Source: Salinispora pacifica CNR114 (GTDB lineage: Bacteria; Actinomycetota; Actinomycetes; Mycobacteriales; Micromonosporaceae). From it: a stretch of 64,000 nucleotides of DNA. The notes under the pieces were generated by a model. The model made no database searches. It was not told the origin of the DNA and saw only the letters and a program-made list of their open reading frames with translations. The position numbers were made by a program, and so were the translations under genes. This document shows, one piece after another, positions 1 to 8,420 of this stretch. How positions within the stretch are numbered: the stretch's first letter is position 1; every line of letters starts with the position of its first letter. The stretch spans positions 33,346 through 97,345 of the forward strand of contig NZ_AZWO01000023.1 of assembly GCF_000514775.1 (NCBI RefSeq). Reading direction: 5' to 3'.

Positions 1-68
1 GGCGGCGGTGCCGGGGTGGGCTGTGGGCCCGGCGTGGTCGGTGGCGCCGGAACACGGTGGCTGCTCAT
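1..68 (-). CDS. possible 5' end of a gene leaving the window
   Basis: On the minus strand an ATG at 66-68 opens a frame that runs off the left edge and encodes a Ser/Pro-rich N-terminus beginning MSSHRVPAPPTT. It lies 44 bp after the stop of the site-2 protease gene and in the same direction, so it would be the next gene of that operon. No strong ribosome-binding site is visible and only 22 codons are available, so no product can be named. Confidence 0.3.
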   Translation of the reverse strand, partial: MSSHRVPAPPTTPGPQPTPAPP

Positions 69-111
69 CGTCGGGGAGTTCCCGGCCCGGTCGGCGGCGA
101 AACCGCACCCG

Positions 112-1257
112 TCAGGAACCTGGTTGCCCGGCCAACTGCTCCCGCATGCTGCCGCGCTGCGCCGCCCGGCTGATGTCGCTGGGCGACACGATCCCGACCA
201 GCCGCCCGTCCTCCACCACGAGCGCCCGCCCGTCGGCGCAGTCGGTGAGCCGGGGAAGGAGCTCGTTGAGTGACTCATTCGGGGCGGCGAGCACCAACTC
301 GTCGGTGCGGCAGGCGACCTCGGCGAGGGTGGTGGTGGACCGGCGATCGGCCGGTACCCGGCGAATCCGGTCGAGGGTGATCAGCCCGACCGGTCGGTCG
401 TCGGCGACCAGCGGCAGCGTCGAATACCGGTAGGCGAAGAGGTAGTGCTCGATGAAGTCGGCCACGCTCATGTCGCCGGCGGCGGTCTGTGGCTCTGGGG
501 TCATCACATCGGCGATCCGGATCCCGCTCAGGGCGCTGCCCATCCGGGCCTGCCGCTCCTCCATCGTCGCGGCGCCGATCAGGAACCAACCGATCAGGAT
601 CAGCCACAGGCCGCCGAACCCGCCGCCGGCGAAGAACTGCCAGAACCCCAGGCCGATCAGGAGCGCCCCGAGGACCCAGCCGGCCCGGGCGGCCACCACC
701 GAAGCCTTGGTCCGATCCCCGGTGGCCTTCCAGATCGCTGCCCGCAGCAGTCGCCCGCCGTCCAGCGGGGCGGCGGGCAGCACGTTGAAGACGGCCAGCA
801 GCACGTTGATGCCGGCGAGCCAGGCCAGCGCGCCGAGCCACAGCCCGTCGTACCCGGTCATCGCCACTCCCGCCGCGATGGCGCCGAAGAAGACGCCGAT
901 CAGCAGGCTCACCAGCGGTCCGATCCCGGCGATGCGCAGCTCTGCGCCCGGGTTTGGCGCCTCGCCCTTCAGTTCGGCGACACCGCCGAAGAGCCACAAC
1001 GTGATGCCGCCGACCTCGAGCCCGTTGCGCTTGGCGACGACCGCGTGTGAGACCTCGTGGGCGAGTAGGCCGAGGAAGAAGACCACGGCGGCGGCGAGGC
1101 CGGCGAGCAGGTACGCGATCCCCGGCTGGTCCGGGTAGGTGCGGGGGAACTGGTTGGCGGAGAGTGCCCAGGCGATCACCAGGAAGATGACCAGGACACT
1201 CCAGTTGACCCCGACTGGTACGCCCACGATCCGGCCGAGCCGGAAGCTTGCCCTCAT
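112..1257 (-). CDS. site-2 protease family (M50) membrane metalloprotease with CBS domains
   Basis: The 381-residue protein is an intramembrane zinc protease of the S2P/M50 family. The zinc motif HEVSH lies near residue 66 in the second hydrophobic segment, and the third ligand region NVLPAAPLDGGR near residue 160 matches the family's N-P-x-D-G element. Several other membrane segments fill residues 1-235. Residues of about 240-370 form a pair of CBS modules, which in this subfamily sense adenine nucleotides. The chosen start (MRASFRLGRI) is the usual N-terminus of actinobacterial homologues; 38 codons upstream are open but contain unrelated Gly/Ala-rich sequence. The substrate is unknown. Confidence 0.9.
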   Translation of the reverse strand: MRASFRLGRIVGVPVGVNWSVLVIFLVIAWALSANQFPRTYPDQPGIAYLLAGLAAAVVFFLGLLAHEVSHAVVAKRNGLEVGGITLWLFGGVAELKGEAPNPGAELRIAGIGPLVSLLIGVFFGAIAAGVAMTGYDGLWLGALAWLAGINVLLAVFNVLPAAPLDGGRLLRAAIWKATGDRTKASVVAARAGWVLGALLIGLGFWQFFAGGGFGGLWLILIGWFLIGAATMEERQARMGSALSGIRIADVMTPEPQTAAGDMSVADFIEHYLFAYRYSTLPLVADDRPVGLITLDRIRRVPADRRSTTTLAEVACRTDELVLAAPNESLNELLPRLTDCADGRALVVEDGRLVGIVSPSDISRAAQRGSMREQLAGQPGS

Positions 1258-1331
1258 CTTCCGGTCATACCCCTGGACTCTGTACCCATGCCAGAGGCGA
1301 AGGCCACCGGTCGTTGCGAGATCGTACGGCC

Positions 1332-1375
1332 GGGGTTGGGCCCCGCCGCCTGCCCCGGCGGCGGGGCCCAACCCC
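1332..1375 (-). terminator. strong hairpin after the first beta-helix gene
   Basis: A perfect 19-bp inverted repeat (arms 1332-1350 and 1357-1375, loop 1351-1356) lies 24 bp beyond the stop of the minus-strand beta-helix gene. It has no T-run, as is usual for GC-rich actinobacterial terminators. It also insulates the site-2 protease gene downstream. Confidence 0.75.
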
Positions 1376-1398
1376 CGGTGGCGCGGGCCGGTGGGCGG

Positions 1399-2811
1399 TC
1401 AGCCCGAGCAGCCCGGGACGTTGACGCAGTTGTTGGGCCGGTTCTTGATCACGATTGTGCCGGTGGCGGTGATTAGGTTCACGGTGCCGCCCGCGATGTT
1501 GAGGATGCCCCCACCGTCGGTGACGGCGGTGTTCTTGACGATTTTGGTGGAGAAGAGGGTGAGGGTGGAGTTGTCGTTGTTGAAGACGCCGGCGCCGGTG
1601 TCGGCCTGATTTCCGGCGACCCGGGTGTTGCGGAGCACGACCGTGGCGGCGAGGTTGCGAATTCCGCCGCCCCGGCCTGTGCTGTTGTTGGTGATCTCGC
1701 TGTCCTCGATGGTTGCGGTGTTCCCGCCGAGAACGTTCTGAATTTCGAGGCCGCCGCCGCCATCGCCGGGGGCGCTGTTGCCCGTGAGCGTAACGCGTCG
1801 CAGGGTGAGCTGCCCTTCTTCGAATATCCCGCCCCCGGTGTTGGCGGCGGTGTTGTGACTGATGGTGGAGTCGGCAACAACGCTGGTGGCATCGAAGTCG
1901 CCGATCCCTCCGCCGGCTAGCGCTGAGTAGTTGTGGGTGATGTCGCTCTGGCTGATGCGCGTGGTCGCACCGTTGATGCTGCCGATTCCCCCGCCGATCG
2001 CAAGTCCGGTGGCGGTGTTGTCGGTGATGGTGGAGTGTCCGACGGTGAGCAGGCCCGCCATATTCTGGAGGCCGCCGGCGCTCGCCCGTGCCGTGTTCCC
2101 GCTAACCGTGGAATGCTTGACGGTGGTCGTGCCACGGTTGGCCACCCCGCCGCCGTTGTGGCCGATGTTTCTTTTGATCACGCTGTGGTTGATGGCGAGA
2201 GTGCTTCCGCTGCTGGTGAGGATTCCGCCACCGTCGTCGAACATTTCCGTCTGGCCGCCGGCGATGGTGACATGGTTGAGGGTGAGGTCGCCGCCGGCCT
2301 CGACAGTCAGAATGCGGAACGGGTCGGCGGCGGCGGCGCGTTCGATGATGGTGTGTTTGCCGCCGTTGAGGGTGATCGGGGTGGTGATGGCGGGCAGGCC
2401 GGCGCCGTCGAGGTCGGCGGTGAGCAGGTAGGTGCAGTCCTTGGCGAGGTCGAGGGTGGCGCCGCCACGGGCATTGGCGAGGGTGATCGCGGCGATCAGC
2501 GCATCCGCGTCGCAGGGGACTGGCGTGCCGCCTCCGGGCTTGCCCTTGCCGGCACGGTCGCGCCGGTCGTCGGTCTTGCCGTGGCCGCGCCGAGCATCAG
2601 TCTTGCCGCTGTCGCGCTTGCTGTGGTCGTCGGCGGTGCTCCGGGTGCGCCCGGCGGCGTCGGCGGCTGGGGTGGCGGCGACGACGCCGACGGTGGTGAG
2701 GGCGAGGCCGGTCACACCGGCCAGCCCGGCCGCCCACCAGCGCCGACGTGACCTTGGCTGGTCCCCGTTGCGGCGGTCGGCTTCGGGTTCGTGGGTGTCC
2801 TGATGGTGCAT
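1399..2811 (-). CDS. secreted right-handed beta-helix repeat protein
   Basis: The 470-residue protein has a long charged N-terminus, a signal-type hydrophobic stretch (about residues 27-50) and an Ala-rich cleavage region, then a low-complexity Asp/Arg/Lys/Gly linker to about residue 95. The remainder is built of short repeats rich in G-G-G-I/V, N-T-A and S-x-I units, the pattern of a parallel beta-helix (pectate-lyase-like or polymorphic-outer-membrane-type fold). No catalytic residues of a polysaccharide lyase are recognisable. A conserved VPCDADALIAAI block opens the repeat domain and NRPNNCVNVPGC closes it; both blocks recur in the divergent paralogue at 3150. It is probably extracellular or wall-associated. 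Confidence 0.85.
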   Translation of the reverse strand: MHHQDTHEPEADRRNGDQPRSRRRWWAAGLAGVTGLALTTVGVVAATPAADAAGRTRSTADDHSKRDSGKTDARRGHGKTDDRRDRAGKGKPGGGTPVPCDADALIAAITLANARGGATLDLAKDCTYLLTADLDGAGLPAITTPITLNGGKHTIIERAAAADPFRILTVEAGGDLTLNHVTIAGGQTEMFDDGGGILTSSGSTLAINHSVIKRNIGHNGGGVANRGTTTVKHSTVSGNTARASAGGLQNMAGLLTVGHSTITDNTATGLAIGGGIGSINGATTRISQSDITHNYSALAGGGIGDFDATSVVADSTISHNTAANTGGGIFEEGQLTLRRVTLTGNSAPGDGGGGLEIQNVLGGNTATIEDSEITNNSTGRGGGIRNLAATVVLRNTRVAGNQADTGAGVFNNDNSTLTLFSTKIVKNTAVTDGGGILNIAGGTVNLITATGTIVIKNRPNNCVNVPGCSG

Positions 2812-3149
2812 CGCGGTGTCGTGTCCTTCCCGTCAGCGACGAGAGCCGACCATCGGATGGACCGGGTGGCTCCTCGGCGCCCGAATTGTCGGTGGCAGCC
2901 ACTCGCACGCTAGCTGCGCGACCGCTAAAAGGGACATGAACCTGAAAAACCCCTCAAAACAGACGGGTTCGTTGGCTCGATGGTGGTCGGTCTCAGGGTT
3001 GACTTACGAGCATCTTGTACCGATATGAGGAATTTTGTGGTGAAAGCGGCTCACTATTCGGTTTGGTGGGATTTAACTGCTTGTGCGGCTGGATAGCCGC
3101 CCCACCGCTTCACCAGGAGCGCGGACCGACCGACACGAAGGTAGATCAC
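2812..3149. promoter_or_regulatory. divergent promoter region between two beta-helix paralogues
   Basis: This 338-bp gap separates two head-to-head paralogous genes and is clearly more A+T-rich than its flanks around 2930-3070. It should hold both promoters. On the plus side a GAAGG element sits about 8 bases before the ATG at 3150. No gene is supported inside it. Confidence 0.45.
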
Positions 3150-4610
3150 ATGCTGGACCAAGCACGCCCAGCGGGAAGGCCCCGTCGGCGGCGCCTCACC
3201 CGGACCGCGACGACGCTGGGGGTGGCGACTCTCGCTGGCTTCGCGACCGTGGCCGCCACCGGATCCATGAGCCTCGCCCAGGCGCCAGGAGCGGTTGCCC
3301 GAGCCTCCCTCCCCGGGAGCGACGGCGGCAGCGCCCCCGGCAAAGGCGGCCCGGAGCAGCACCGAAGCGGCTCCGCAAACAGTGACCAGGGAGGTGACAA
3401 GAGCGCTGCGGGTAACCCGGGTTGGAAGCGGGATGCGCATGGTGACGGGAAGGGCAAGGGCACCCCGGTGCCCTGCGATCCCAACGCGCTGATCGCCGCG
3501 ATCACCGCGGCGAACCAGGCCGGCGGCGGCACGCTACGCCTGGCCGAGAAGTGCACCTACACCCTCACCGTCAACCAGGACGACAACGGACTACCCCAGG
3601 TCTTCCAGCCCATCACGATCCACGGCCAGGGCGCCACCATCATCCGGGCCGCCGCCGCCGACAACTTCCGCATCTTCGAAGTCGTCACCGGCGGCGACCT
3701 CACCCTCAAAGACCTCACCGTCGCCGGCGGGCAGGTCGCGGACCTTGACGGCGGCGGCATCACGGCTGGCGAAGGCACCCGCCTGACCCTCGAACGGGTA
3801 ACCGTCCGCGACAACATCGCCACCGGCGCGAGTAGCGAAGGTGGCGGAATCTACAGTGACCGGAGCAAGGTCACGATCACCAAGAGCACCATCACCCGCA
3901 ACACTGTTGGCGGCGATGGCGGCGGCTTCTACAACGACAACGCCGTTGTCTCGATCAGCAAGTCGAAGGTGACCCACAACACCGCTGGTGACGAAGGCGG
4001 CGGATTGGTCAACGACGACGGAAACGCGACCGTGAGCCACGCCGTGATCAGCGACAATACCGCGGTCGACGGCGGCGGCGTGCACGGCGACGGCGACCTC
4101 ACCGAGATCGTCCACAGCACCATCGCCCGCAACACCGCCAGCGGCCTCGGCGGCGGCATCTACGACGACGGTGACGAAGCCCTCCTGCTCCAGCACGTCA
4201 AGGTCGCCGAGAACACCGCCACCTCCGGCGGAGGGCTCTACCTCGTTGAGGACATCGGCGCCACCATTGAGGACAGCAAGATCGTGTACAACACCGCCAC
4301 CACCGGCGACGGCGGCGGCATCGCCATCGTCGGCGTGGAAGACGGTGACCCCGTGGTGGCTCTGCGCCGCACCATCATCGCCGGCAACCAGGCCGGGGAA
4401 GCCGCGGGCGGGATCTACTTCAGCCCATTCAACGAGACCACCGTCCTCACCCTCACCGACGTCCGCGTCACGGACAACCTCGCCCAGAACGAACCCGGCG
4501 GCGTCTACAACGGCGGCGTGATCAACGTCTTCGGCAAGGTCATCATCATCAACAACCGACCCACCAACTGCGTCGGCAGCCCCAACCCCGTACCCACCTG
4601 CTTCGGCTGA
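3150..4610 (+). CDS. secreted right-handed beta-helix repeat protein (paralogue)
   Basis: This 486-residue protein is a divergent copy of the gene at 1399-2811. It has a basic N-terminus (RPRRRRLTRT), a hydrophobic signal segment, a Gly/Lys/Asp linker, then the VPCDPNALIAAI block and about ten beta-helix coils with recurring GGGI and SxITxNT motifs, ending in NRPTNCVGSPNP. The start was placed at the ATG behind GAAGG; upstream codons give an unrelated Cys/Trp-rich peptide. Shared N- and C-terminal blocks indicate duplication followed by divergence. Adhesin, wall-associated or carbohydrate-binding roles are all possible; none can be proven from sequence. Confidence 0.85.
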   Translation: MLDQARPAGRPRRRRLTRTATTLGVATLAGFATVAATGSMSLAQAPGAVARASLPGSDGGSAPGKGGPEQHRSGSANSDQGGDKSAAGNPGWKRDAHGDGKGKGTPVPCDPNALIAAITAANQAGGGTLRLAEKCTYTLTVNQDDNGLPQVFQPITIHGQGATIIRAAAADNFRIFEVVTGGDLTLKDLTVAGGQVADLDGGGITAGEGTRLTLERVTVRDNIATGASSEGGGIYSDRSKVTITKSTITRNTVGGDGGGFYNDNAVVSISKSKVTHNTAGDEGGGLVNDDGNATVSHAVISDNTAVDGGGVHGDGDLTEIVHSTIARNTASGLGGGIYDDGDEALLLQHVKVAENTATSGGGLYLVEDIGATIEDSKIVYNTATTGDGGGIAIVGVEDGDPVVALRRTIIAGNQAGEAAGGIYFSPFNETTVLTLTDVRVTDNLAQNEPGGVYNGGVINVFGKVIIINNRPTNCVGSPNPVPTCFG

Positions 4611-4625
4611 CCGATCCACCACAGC

Positions 4626-4655
4626 TGACGCCCCCGGCGGTCGCCGGGGGCGTCA
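4626..4655 (+). terminator. hairpin terminator
   Basis: A perfect 13-bp stem (4626-4638 with 4643-4655) and a 4-base loop start 15 bp after the stop of the plus-strand beta-helix gene. Confidence 0.75.
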
Positions 4656-4710
4656 GGCGTGGAAGCGGCACCCTTGGGAAGCGGTTCGACACCCGTGGTC
4701 CCGCCAGTTC

Positions 4711-5697
4711 CTAAGAGGCGCGCCCCGACTGGTCGCCGATCAGCAACAGTGACTTGCCGACCGTGGCGCGCATGGCCAGGGCGCGGTGAGCGTCAGCGGC
4801 CCGTTCCAGCGGGTAGGTGGCGCCGATCACCGGGTGCATGCGTCCCCGCGTGCTCCGTTCCAGGGCCAAGCCCAACAGCTCGCGTACGGTCTGTCGGTCC
4901 GGCGGGCCCTCCAACAGTGGTGTGAATATCCGAATGCCGCGACCGGCGGCCGAATCGGGATCTGGGGTCGCGAAGCCGTCGGCGGTGCCGTAGGTGACGA
5001 GCCGTCCGCCGTCGGCGACCGCAGCCAGGGTGGCCGTGCCGGTTGGGCCACCAGCCCCGTCGTAAACCAGCGCGACACCGCCGCCTGTTGCTTCCCGCAC
5101 CTGATCAATCCAGTCCGGTCGGGTGTAGTCGACGGCGATCTCCGCGCCCAGTCGGCGGGCCAGCGCCAGCTTGGGGTCGGAGGACGCGGCGGCTACCACC
5201 CGCGCTCCGGCGTTGACGGCTAGCTGTACCAGCAGTGATCCGGCCCCACCAGCGGCAGCGGAGACCAGTACCCACTCTCTCTTTCGTGGTGTGCCCAGTT
5301 GGTCCAGGCGGAGCGCGGTCACGCCGTCGTGCACCAGCGCCGCGGCTGCCTCGATGGCCAGGCCGTCGGGGACCGGCAGGATCTCCTCGACGTGCGCGGC
5401 GACTCGTTCGGCGTAGCCGGTGCTGGTCTGTACGACCACCCGCCGGCCAATCCATGCCCGGTCCACCCCGTCGCCGGTCTGCACGACCACGCCTGCTCCG
5501 CCGCCACCCGGCACATAGGGCAACGTGCGGGGGAAGAAGTCCTGTCCCCAGCCGCTGCGTAGCAGGGTGTCGAGGAAGATGACATCCGCCGCGGCCAGGG
5601 CGACGACAACCTGGCCGGGGTCGGGCGCCGGGTCGGGCAGTTCCGCAGGCGACAGCACCTCTGGACCGCCGAACGCGGTTACCTGTATTGCGCGCAT
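4711..5697 (-). CDS. zinc-less quinone-oxidoreductase-like NAD(P)H-dependent dehydrogenase (MDR family)
   Basis: This 328-residue medium-chain reductase belongs to the quinone oxidoreductase (zeta-crystallin-like) group. The GroES-like N-terminal half starts MRAIQVTAFGGPEVL; the nucleotide-binding half carries SAAAGGAGSLLVQLA, equivalent to the A-A-x-G-G-V-G motif of this group, and there is no zinc-ligand cysteine cluster. It probably reduces quinones or enones using NADPH. The start at 5697 matches homologues better than an upstream codon. A MerR-type dyad lies about 50 bp upstream, consistent with redox or xenobiotic induction. Confidence 0.85.
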   Translation of the reverse strand: MRAIQVTAFGGPEVLSPAELPDPAPDPGQVVVALAAADVIFLDTLLRSGWGQDFFPRTLPYVPGGGGAGVVVQTGDGVDRAWIGRRVVVQTSTGYAERVAAHVEEILPVPDGLAIEAAAALVHDGVTALRLDQLGTPRKREWVLVSAAAGGAGSLLVQLAVNAGARVVAAASSDPKLALARRLGAEIAVDYTRPDWIDQVREATGGGVALVYDGAGGPTGTATLAAVADGGRLVTYGTADGFATPDPDSAAGRGIRIFTPLLEGPPDRQTVRELLGLALERSTRGRMHPVIGATYPLERAADAHRALAMRATVGKSLLLIGDQSGRAS

Positions 5698-5745
5698 GTG
5701 TAAGTGGCACCCCTTTGGGACAGAAAGCATCCCGACCAGGGTTCA

Positions 5746-5765
5746 ACCTGAACCTCGGTTGAGGT
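5746..5765 (-). promoter_or_regulatory. MerR/SoxR-type operator dyad
   Basis: ACCTGAACCTCGGTTGAGGT is a 9-2-9 dyad with one mismatch. On the minus strand TTGACC, a plausible -35, overlaps its edge, which is how MerR-family activators sit in overlong promoter spacers. It lies upstream of the oxidoreductase start at 5697. No merR gene is in the window, so the regulator is unidentified. Confidence 0.5.
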
Positions 5766-5790
5766 CAAGCCCACCGCTGCCGGCTCTGGC

Positions 5791-5825
5791 CCGACCACGC
5801 CGGGGCCTGTGCCCGGCATGGTCGG
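5791..5825 (-). terminator. terminator after serS
   Basis: An imperfect inverted repeat (CCGACCA and TGGTCGG outer arms, GCCGGG and CCCGGC inner arms) lies 21 bp beyond the serS stop and would end the serS transcript. Confidence 0.6.
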
Positions 5826-5845
5826 CGGTGGTGATCCCGGCGGTC

Positions 5846-7129
5846 TCAGCGCGGGGTGAGGCGGTCGGTACCGAGGCGGTCCCGCAGCACCTCCGGCACC
5901 AGGACACTCCCGTCGGACTGCTGGAACTGCTCCAGGATGGCCGGGAAGAGGCGGCTGGTGGCCAGCGCCGAGCCGTTCAGCGTGTGCACGAAGCGGGTCT
6001 GCTTGCCGCCCGGCTCGCGGTAGCGGATCGCCGCCCGTCGGGCCTGGTAGTCACCGCCCCAGGAGACCGACGAGACCTCCTTGTATTTTCCGGTGCTCGG
6101 CATCCAGACCTCGATGTCGAGGGTCTTGCGCATCGCGGCGCTCGAGTCGCCGGCCGCGAGCAGGCTGCGCTGGTAGTGCAGGCCCAACCGTTCCACCAGG
6201 CCCTCGGCGTGGGTGACCATCGCCTCCAGCGCCGCGTCGGCCTGCTCCGGCAGGACGAACTGGAAGACCTCCACCTTGTTGAACTGGTGGCCGCGCACGG
6301 TGCCGCGCTCGTCCGAGTGCGAGCCGGCCGCCTCCCGGCGGTAGCACGGGGTGTACGCGAACACCTTCAGCGGCAGCTTCGTGGTGTCCAGGATCTCGTT
6401 CTGGTACGCCCCGAGGATCGCCGTCTCGGCGGTCGGCAGCAGGAACTGACCGCGGGGGGCGGACTGCCGGCTCAGGTGGTAGACGTCGTCGTAGAACTTG
6501 GGGAACTGCCCGGCGGCGAAGCCGGCGGTCTCCAGCAGCAGGTGCGGCGGGAGCAGGAACTCGTAGCCGGCCGCGATGTTCTGGTCGATCAGCCAGTTGA
6601 CCAGCGCCCACTCCAGCCGGGCACCCAGGCCGGTGTACATCCAGAAACCGGAGCCGCCGAGCTTCACGCCCCGCTCGTGGTCGACCAGGCCCAACAGCCG
6701 GCTCAACTCGACGTGGTCGCGCACCCTCTCGATCGTCGGTGGCTCGCCGAAGGTCCTCACCACCCGGTTGGCCTCCTTGCCGCCGGGCACCACATCCTCG
6801 GCGGGCAGGTTCGGCAGCTCGCTCATCCGCGCCCGGAGCTGCTCCTGCACCTCGCCCAGCTCGGTCTCCAGCTCGGCGAGTTGCCGACGACCGGCCTCGG
6901 CCACCGTCGGCTCCGGCTCGCGGCCGGCCCGCTTGGCCTCCGCGTACGCCCGGGCTTCCGCCTTGCGGCGCTGCCGCTCGCCGTCGATCTCGGAGATCAG
7001 ACTGCGCCGCTGCTGGTCAAGCTGCGACAGCTCGTCCAGCGCCTGGCTCACCTCCGCCGGGTCCAGTCGCTTGGCCAGCGCGGACGCCACCGCGTCGCGA
7101 TCTTTCCGGATCAACTCCATGTCGAGCAT
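5846..7129 (-). CDS. serS: serine--tRNA ligase
   Basis: This 427-residue class II aminoacyl-tRNA synthetase charges tRNA-Ser in the cytoplasm. The N-terminal coiled-coil arm spans about residues 30-105 and is rich in Glu, Arg and Gln. Motif 2 is visible as YRREAAGSHSDERGTVRGHQ followed by F-N-K-V-E, and the C-terminal motif 3 region contains NGSALATSRLFPAILE. The start MLDMELIRKDRD is the standard actinobacterial one, and the length is typical of the family. It stands alone with its own terminator downstream. Confidence 0.97.
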   Translation of the reverse strand: MLDMELIRKDRDAVASALAKRLDPAEVSQALDELSQLDQQRRSLISEIDGERQRRKAEARAYAEAKRAGREPEPTVAEAGRRQLAELETELGEVQEQLRARMSELPNLPAEDVVPGGKEANRVVRTFGEPPTIERVRDHVELSRLLGLVDHERGVKLGGSGFWMYTGLGARLEWALVNWLIDQNIAAGYEFLLPPHLLLETAGFAAGQFPKFYDDVYHLSRQSAPRGQFLLPTAETAILGAYQNEILDTTKLPLKVFAYTPCYRREAAGSHSDERGTVRGHQFNKVEVFQFVLPEQADAALEAMVTHAEGLVERLGLHYQRSLLAAGDSSAAMRKTLDIEVWMPSTGKYKEVSSVSWGGDYQARRAAIRYREPGGKQTRFVHTLNGSALATSRLFPAILEQFQQSDGSVLVPEVLRDRLGTDRLTPR

Positions 7130-7225
7130 GCTGCTCCGTACGCCTCCGTCCGGATGTCAGGTGGACCACCAGATGCTACCGTCGCGGGCCCACCGCCCCC
7201 GGCCTGCCCTCAGCGTCGGCTCCGG

Positions 7226-8395
7226 CTACCGCACGCGGAAGGTGATGCCGGCGCGTTGGAGCCGCTCCAGCAGGGCATCGCCCATCGCGGTGACCGGGGT
7301 GACCTGGCCGGTGGTCGGGGGGAGGTCGTCCAGGGCGAGGCAGAGCGCCGACTCGGCGAGCATCTTCGCCGTCTCGTCGTAGCCGGGGTCACCGCCCGCC
7401 ACCTCGGTGCGTACCTGCTGCCCGCCGCTCTCGGCGAGGAACCGCAGCTGGAACCAGGACCGGGCCCGCCGTTCGGGACTCGGGCCCTGCCCGGGGCTGA
7501 GCCGCCCGAATAGCCAGCGCCGGGTCGGCGGCAGCTTCACCAGCACCGTCACGGCGGCGATCCCGGCCGCCCCGGCGAGCAGGGTGGGGAGCCGCCGTAT
7601 CGCCGCGAAGTGCCGGTAGCGGAAGTCCGGCCCGTACTCCGGGCGGGCGGCTGCCGAGCGACGGACCACCTGGGGGTCGATCGTCGGCAGCGGCGCCACC
7701 CACATGCCGAGGTCGGGGGAGCGGGCGATCCGGCCGGCCGCCGCCCGGACCCGTCGGCCCTCCGGTCGCGGCTCGACCGCCCGTCGGGCCGCCGCGGCCC
7801 GGCTCGTCTCACCGGTCCGCGAAAACGCGGTCAGGGCAGAGTGGTACGTGCCGCCGGAGAAGCGCCCCCCGGCCCGGAGGAAGCCGTCGACGCGCATCGG
7901 CGCGCCCGTCGGGAGCTGCTTGAGCGTGAACCAGACACCCAGGTCGTACGGGATCGAGTCGAAACCGCAGGTGTGCACCAGCCGGGCGCCGGTGCGTACC
8001 GCCGTCTCGTGGTGTCGTACGTACATCAGGTCGACGAACTCCGGTTCGCCGGTGATGTCGAGGTAGTCGGTGCCCGCCGCGGCGCAGGCGGCCACCAGCG
8101 GCTCGCCGTGGTGGATGTACGGGCCCACGGTGGAGGCGACCACCCGGGCGCGCTCGGCCACCGTCCGCAGTGACGCGGGGTCGGTGACGTCGGCGGTGAG
8201 CAACGGCAGCTCAGCCAGCGTTGCGTCGATAACGGCGAGTCGATCCCGGACGGCGGTGAGCTTGTCCGGGTTCCGCCCGGCCAGCGCCCAGCGCAGCCCG
8301 GGCGGCGCGTGTTGGGCCAGGTATTCGGCGGTCAGGCTCCCGGTGAAGCCGGTGGCGCCGAACAGGACGAGGTCGTACGTCCGCTCCGGAGGCAT
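7226..8395 (-). CDS. saccharopine dehydrogenase family / trans-acting enoyl reductase-like protein
   Basis: This 389-residue protein begins with a Rossmann nucleotide-binding motif (LVLFGATGFTGSLTAEYL, about residues 8-25), followed by the family's conserved GEPEFVD region and HTCGFDSIPYDLG. It matches the saccharopine-dehydrogenase-like NADPH proteins that in mycobacteria include the trans-acting enoyl reductase of phthiocerol/phenolglycolipid synthesis. A central segment around residue 270 (AAVTVLVKLPPTRR) is hydrophobic and may contact membrane or lipid. The start at 8395 was chosen because the 73 open codons upstream are unrelated. The substrate is unknown. Confidence 0.85.
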   Translation of the reverse strand: MPPERTYDLVLFGATGFTGSLTAEYLAQHAPPGLRWALAGRNPDKLTAVRDRLAVIDATLAELPLLTADVTDPASLRTVAERARVVASTVGPYIHHGEPLVAACAAAGTDYLDITGEPEFVDLMYVRHHETAVRTGARLVHTCGFDSIPYDLGVWFTLKQLPTGAPMRVDGFLRAGGRFSGGTYHSALTAFSRTGETSRAAAARRAVEPRPEGRRVRAAAGRIARSPDLGMWVAPLPTIDPQVVRRSAAARPEYGPDFRYRHFAAIRRLPTLLAGAAGIAAVTVLVKLPPTRRWLFGRLSPGQGPSPERRARSWFQLRFLAESGGQQVRTEVAGGDPGYDETAKMLAESALCLALDDLPPTTGQVTPVTAMGDALLERLQRAGITFRVR

Positions 8396-8420
8396 CTGCC
8401 GAGTCTGCCACCTGAGGCGG

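Noticed and set aside
3591..4622. Long minus-strand reading frame opposite the beta-helix gene
   Set aside because: It is the complement of GC-rich repeats, Val/Asp/Gly biased with no fold motifs; the plus strand has signal peptide and beta-helix repeats.
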